NCBI GenBank assembly: GCA_031546985.1
Contig: JAVBJN010000077.1
Location: 1 to 64,000, forward strand
Origin: JAVBJN01 sp031546985
Lineage (GTDB): Bacteria; Bacteroidota; Bacteroidia; Chitinophagales; Chitinophagaceae
DNA length: 64,000 nucleotides
Direction of reading: 5' to 3'
A program made the translations under genes and the position numbers. Under the pieces are notes generated by a model that made no database searches, was not told the DNA's origin, and was given only the letters and a program-made list of their open reading frames with translations. How positions within the stretch are numbered: the first letter of the stretch is position 1; every line of letters begins with the position of its first letter. Positions 63,501-64,000 of the stretch are shown here, one piece after another.

Positions 63501-63548
63501 ACATAGGCCGCCGAACAAAATTGGAAAGAGTAAATGCTTCGCATTCAT
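60513..63548 (-). CDS. SBBP-repeat T9SS protein
   Basis: The 1011-residue protein has an N-terminal signal (MNAKHLLFPILFGGLCSVTE, about 24 residues). A beta-rich domain follows, then seven SBBP (beta-propeller) repeats of about 62-66 residues, each ending in AFLVKFNSAGVRxW or similar. Two Ig/PKD-like domains (about 715-885) come next, and a type A T9SS CTD (SIYPNPVTDILYFQYA ... IVKHTNR). SBBP proteins are surface-exposed and probably bind other macromolecules. It is monocistronic and preceded by a structured RNA candidate. Confidence 0.82.
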   Translation of the reverse strand: MNAKHLLFPILFGGLCSVTEPSNAQAYNSKPIPQQSLCFVENKGQVTDQNGKYRSEINFRVGGSGLSLFTGSGHLHYQWTSPTSTQLGDENAERIAMYRMDVTLIGADPQAKVVAEQQQPFYEQYYLPHLGLQGATAHAYQKVTYKEIYPNIDWVLYVRDNSIEYDFVVRPGGKVSDIRLQYGGATNLSIDKAGLLTAVTPMGTVTENKPVSFQADGTCVASSFVLQNDILSFNTAPYSGTLTIDPTLSWATYFGGAIEETTKSGCVTGDVFGNGYLCGYTNSTTNIATTGSYKDTITGGTDAFLVKFNSAGVRKWATYYGGTSADQGWSTATDPSGNVYLSGYTNSNGLATTGSHQAAKAGGNDAFLVKFDTAGVRQWATYYGGSSSEQGNAVTCDKSGNVYLGGFTNNSASGIATTGAYQTTGGGGNDAFLVKFNSAGVRQWGTYYGGSGTDQGMSLKCDTAKNVFLAGYTLSTTGLASTGGYQSTSGGNEDGFLVKFDSTGIRQWGTFYGGTGTDMCQGVTCDPNGNAYIVGYTLSTSGIATTGSYQPTFGGGTSVADAYLVKFNSSGARQWATYYGSTGDDWGLGISADAFGHLYITGFTNSTTGIATAGAIKDTLDFQDAFVVKFDTTGARIWGTYFGGEDSELGYGIFCNSFSNVFIGGMAGSLTNLATSGAHQTTKGGGYYDGYMAMINDCNLTAPASITGSDTVCHNATYTYTATPVAGATSYTWILPSGWSGTSTTNTISLTTGSNSDTIRIMANFLCGTSVQTKKTIIISSYPVLTPSGTVGICNGDSVTLIATAGVTYQWLNGTTTITGATSQNYTTHNAGFYAAIVTNSHSCTDTSFVDTVIVHPLPIPVITATGAVLSTGTFSSYQWKHNGTAITGAISSSYTITLMSGLYSVTVTDANSCEGTSVAFDAGTVGIDETKDNHSTVSIYPNPVTDILYFQYAKTINAAISTMDGRMIGQYEKVQSINMSNYAAGVYLLRITDSEGRLLGTEKIVKHTNR
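61466..62801 (-). repeat. Seven tandem SBBP-encoding units
   Basis: Each unit codes for a segment from W(A/G)TYYGG to the next. The codon patterns are alike but not identical, so this is an old duplication within the coding region. Confidence 0.7.
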
Positions 63549-63654
63549 ACCGACATCATATTAAAGGGTTAACAAATACATTCTTGTGGAATGCGACCCC
63601 TTGATATGTCGGTGTGCTTTGAATACAATAAGCGGATAAGAACCAATCTGTTAG

Positions 63655-63838
63655 AAACAAAAAAAGAACGTGGGTGCCCTACCTATTATCCAACTCAGAG
63701 GCCGGGCAGGCCAGAAGACAGAACAATAAGAGAGCAGCCCACGCCTTTGACGTGAGCTATTCTACTTATCATCTCTACTTCTTGTGAAATTTGCCCTTTT
63801 CTGAGTTGAGAATCAAAGCGAATGCTTCAATATTTTTG
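63655..63838 (-). ncRNA. Rod-shaped structured RNA candidate, 6S-like
   Basis: On the minus strand a TAATTTTG -7 box (63845-63852) lies just upstream, and a T7 run closes the region at about 63655-63665, giving a transcript of about 184 bases, the size of 6S RNA. Complementary segments fold it into a rod: CAACTCAG/CTGAGTTG (63691-63698 with 63801-63808), GGGCA/TGCCC (63704-63708 with 63792-63796), AGAAG/CTTCT, and a tip hairpin AGCCCACG/CGTGAGCT (one mismatch). The loose middle around 63718-63735 and 63760-63777 could be the 6S bubble. It may alternatively be a leader with attenuator for the SBBP gene. The rest of 63549-64000 has no gene. Confidence 0.4.
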
Positions 63839-63904
63839 AAGTCGCAAAATTACTTTATTTTTCCATGACATAAAACAGATGCCTCGAATTTATCGCTTAA
63901 CCTG

Positions 63905-63937
63905 TTGTATATCATGATCTATTTTATCATATCTTTG
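63905..63937 (+). promoter_or_regulatory. Candidate promoter reading out of the window
   Basis: TTG (63905-63907) and TATCTTTG (63930-63937) give a plausible -33/-7 pair, 22 bp apart, for a gene starting right of the window. A hairpin GGGGATT/AATCCCC (63944-63950 with 63962-63968) follows. Confidence 0.45.
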
Positions 63938-64000
63938 TCATGAGGGGATTGTTTTAAAGATAATCCCCAAAAACAAAAGTAGGATTCATATAGAAAATTA

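Overview
The window looks like a chromosomal segment from a member of Bacteroidota, probably family Chitinophagaceae. The evidence is T9SS C-terminal sorting domains (types A and B), an SBBP-repeat protein, promoters with the Bacteroidota TAnnTTTG -7 box, few Shine-Dalgarno sequences, a short AtpC and a YqgE/LpxB/SurE gene complement. Genus cannot be decided from the sequence alone.

Region 1 (1-20.5 kb) is ordinary chromosome. It holds the end of the atp operon (atpD, atpC), a J-domain membrane protein, YqgE, an orphan sensor kinase, an LdcA-EamA pair coupled by TAATG, metG, a lipoprotein, a VWA plus MoxR-like AAA+ pair, a small T9SS protein, a FadN-like beta-oxidation enzyme, an ABC exporter, an ArnT-like glycosyltransferase, surE, lpxB and a tRNA-Ala(GGC).

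Region 2 (20.5 to at least 48.5 kb, cargo to about 51.8 kb) is an integrated element beside that tRNA. A large serine recombinase abuts the tRNA and its reading frame runs antisense through it. A left accessory zone (22.2-25.5 kb) has small genes, a HExxH protein, and two inverted arrays of helically phased 10-bp repeats. From 25.5 to 39.3 kb runs a long co-directional cluster that looks like virion and lysis genes without any tail, portal or terminase. It has a transglutaminase-like protein, a candidate major capsid protein framed by strong hairpins, several small beta-rich proteins (two paralogous), many short proteins with one N-terminal membrane segment, peptidoglycan-binding proteins, fibre-like proteins, a holin/spanin-like overlap and two tandem lytic-transglycosylase-like proteins. 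From 39.3 to 48.5 kb are a PP-loop (PAPS-reductase-like) protein, a 2108-residue fusion of cytosine methylase, NPPF adenine-methylase-like domain and Strawberry-notch-like helicase, and a RecA-like ATPase. The best reading is a temperate, tailless, membrane-containing virus (or its relic), which I cannot assign to a described family.

Region 3 (48.5-51.8 kb) carries AT-richer cargo: an ApeA-like HEPN protein (candidate anti-phage effector), an unknown protein and a frameshifted proteasome-like Ntn-hydrolase.

Region 4 (51.8-57.6 kb) is a two-component operon (response regulator, lipoprotein, membrane protein, kinase) facing an unknown gene and a T9SS protein. Palindromes GGGATNNATCCC sit 34 bp from the -7 box at two divergent promoters, with a third, weaker case, and suggest a small local regulon.

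Region 5 (57.6-64 kb) holds an unknown protein, a large type-B T9SS/gliding-type protein, an SBBP-repeat T9SS protein and, upstream of it, a rod-shaped structured RNA candidate resembling 6S RNA. No copy of the tRNA 3' end was found on the right, so the element's right boundary is undecided.
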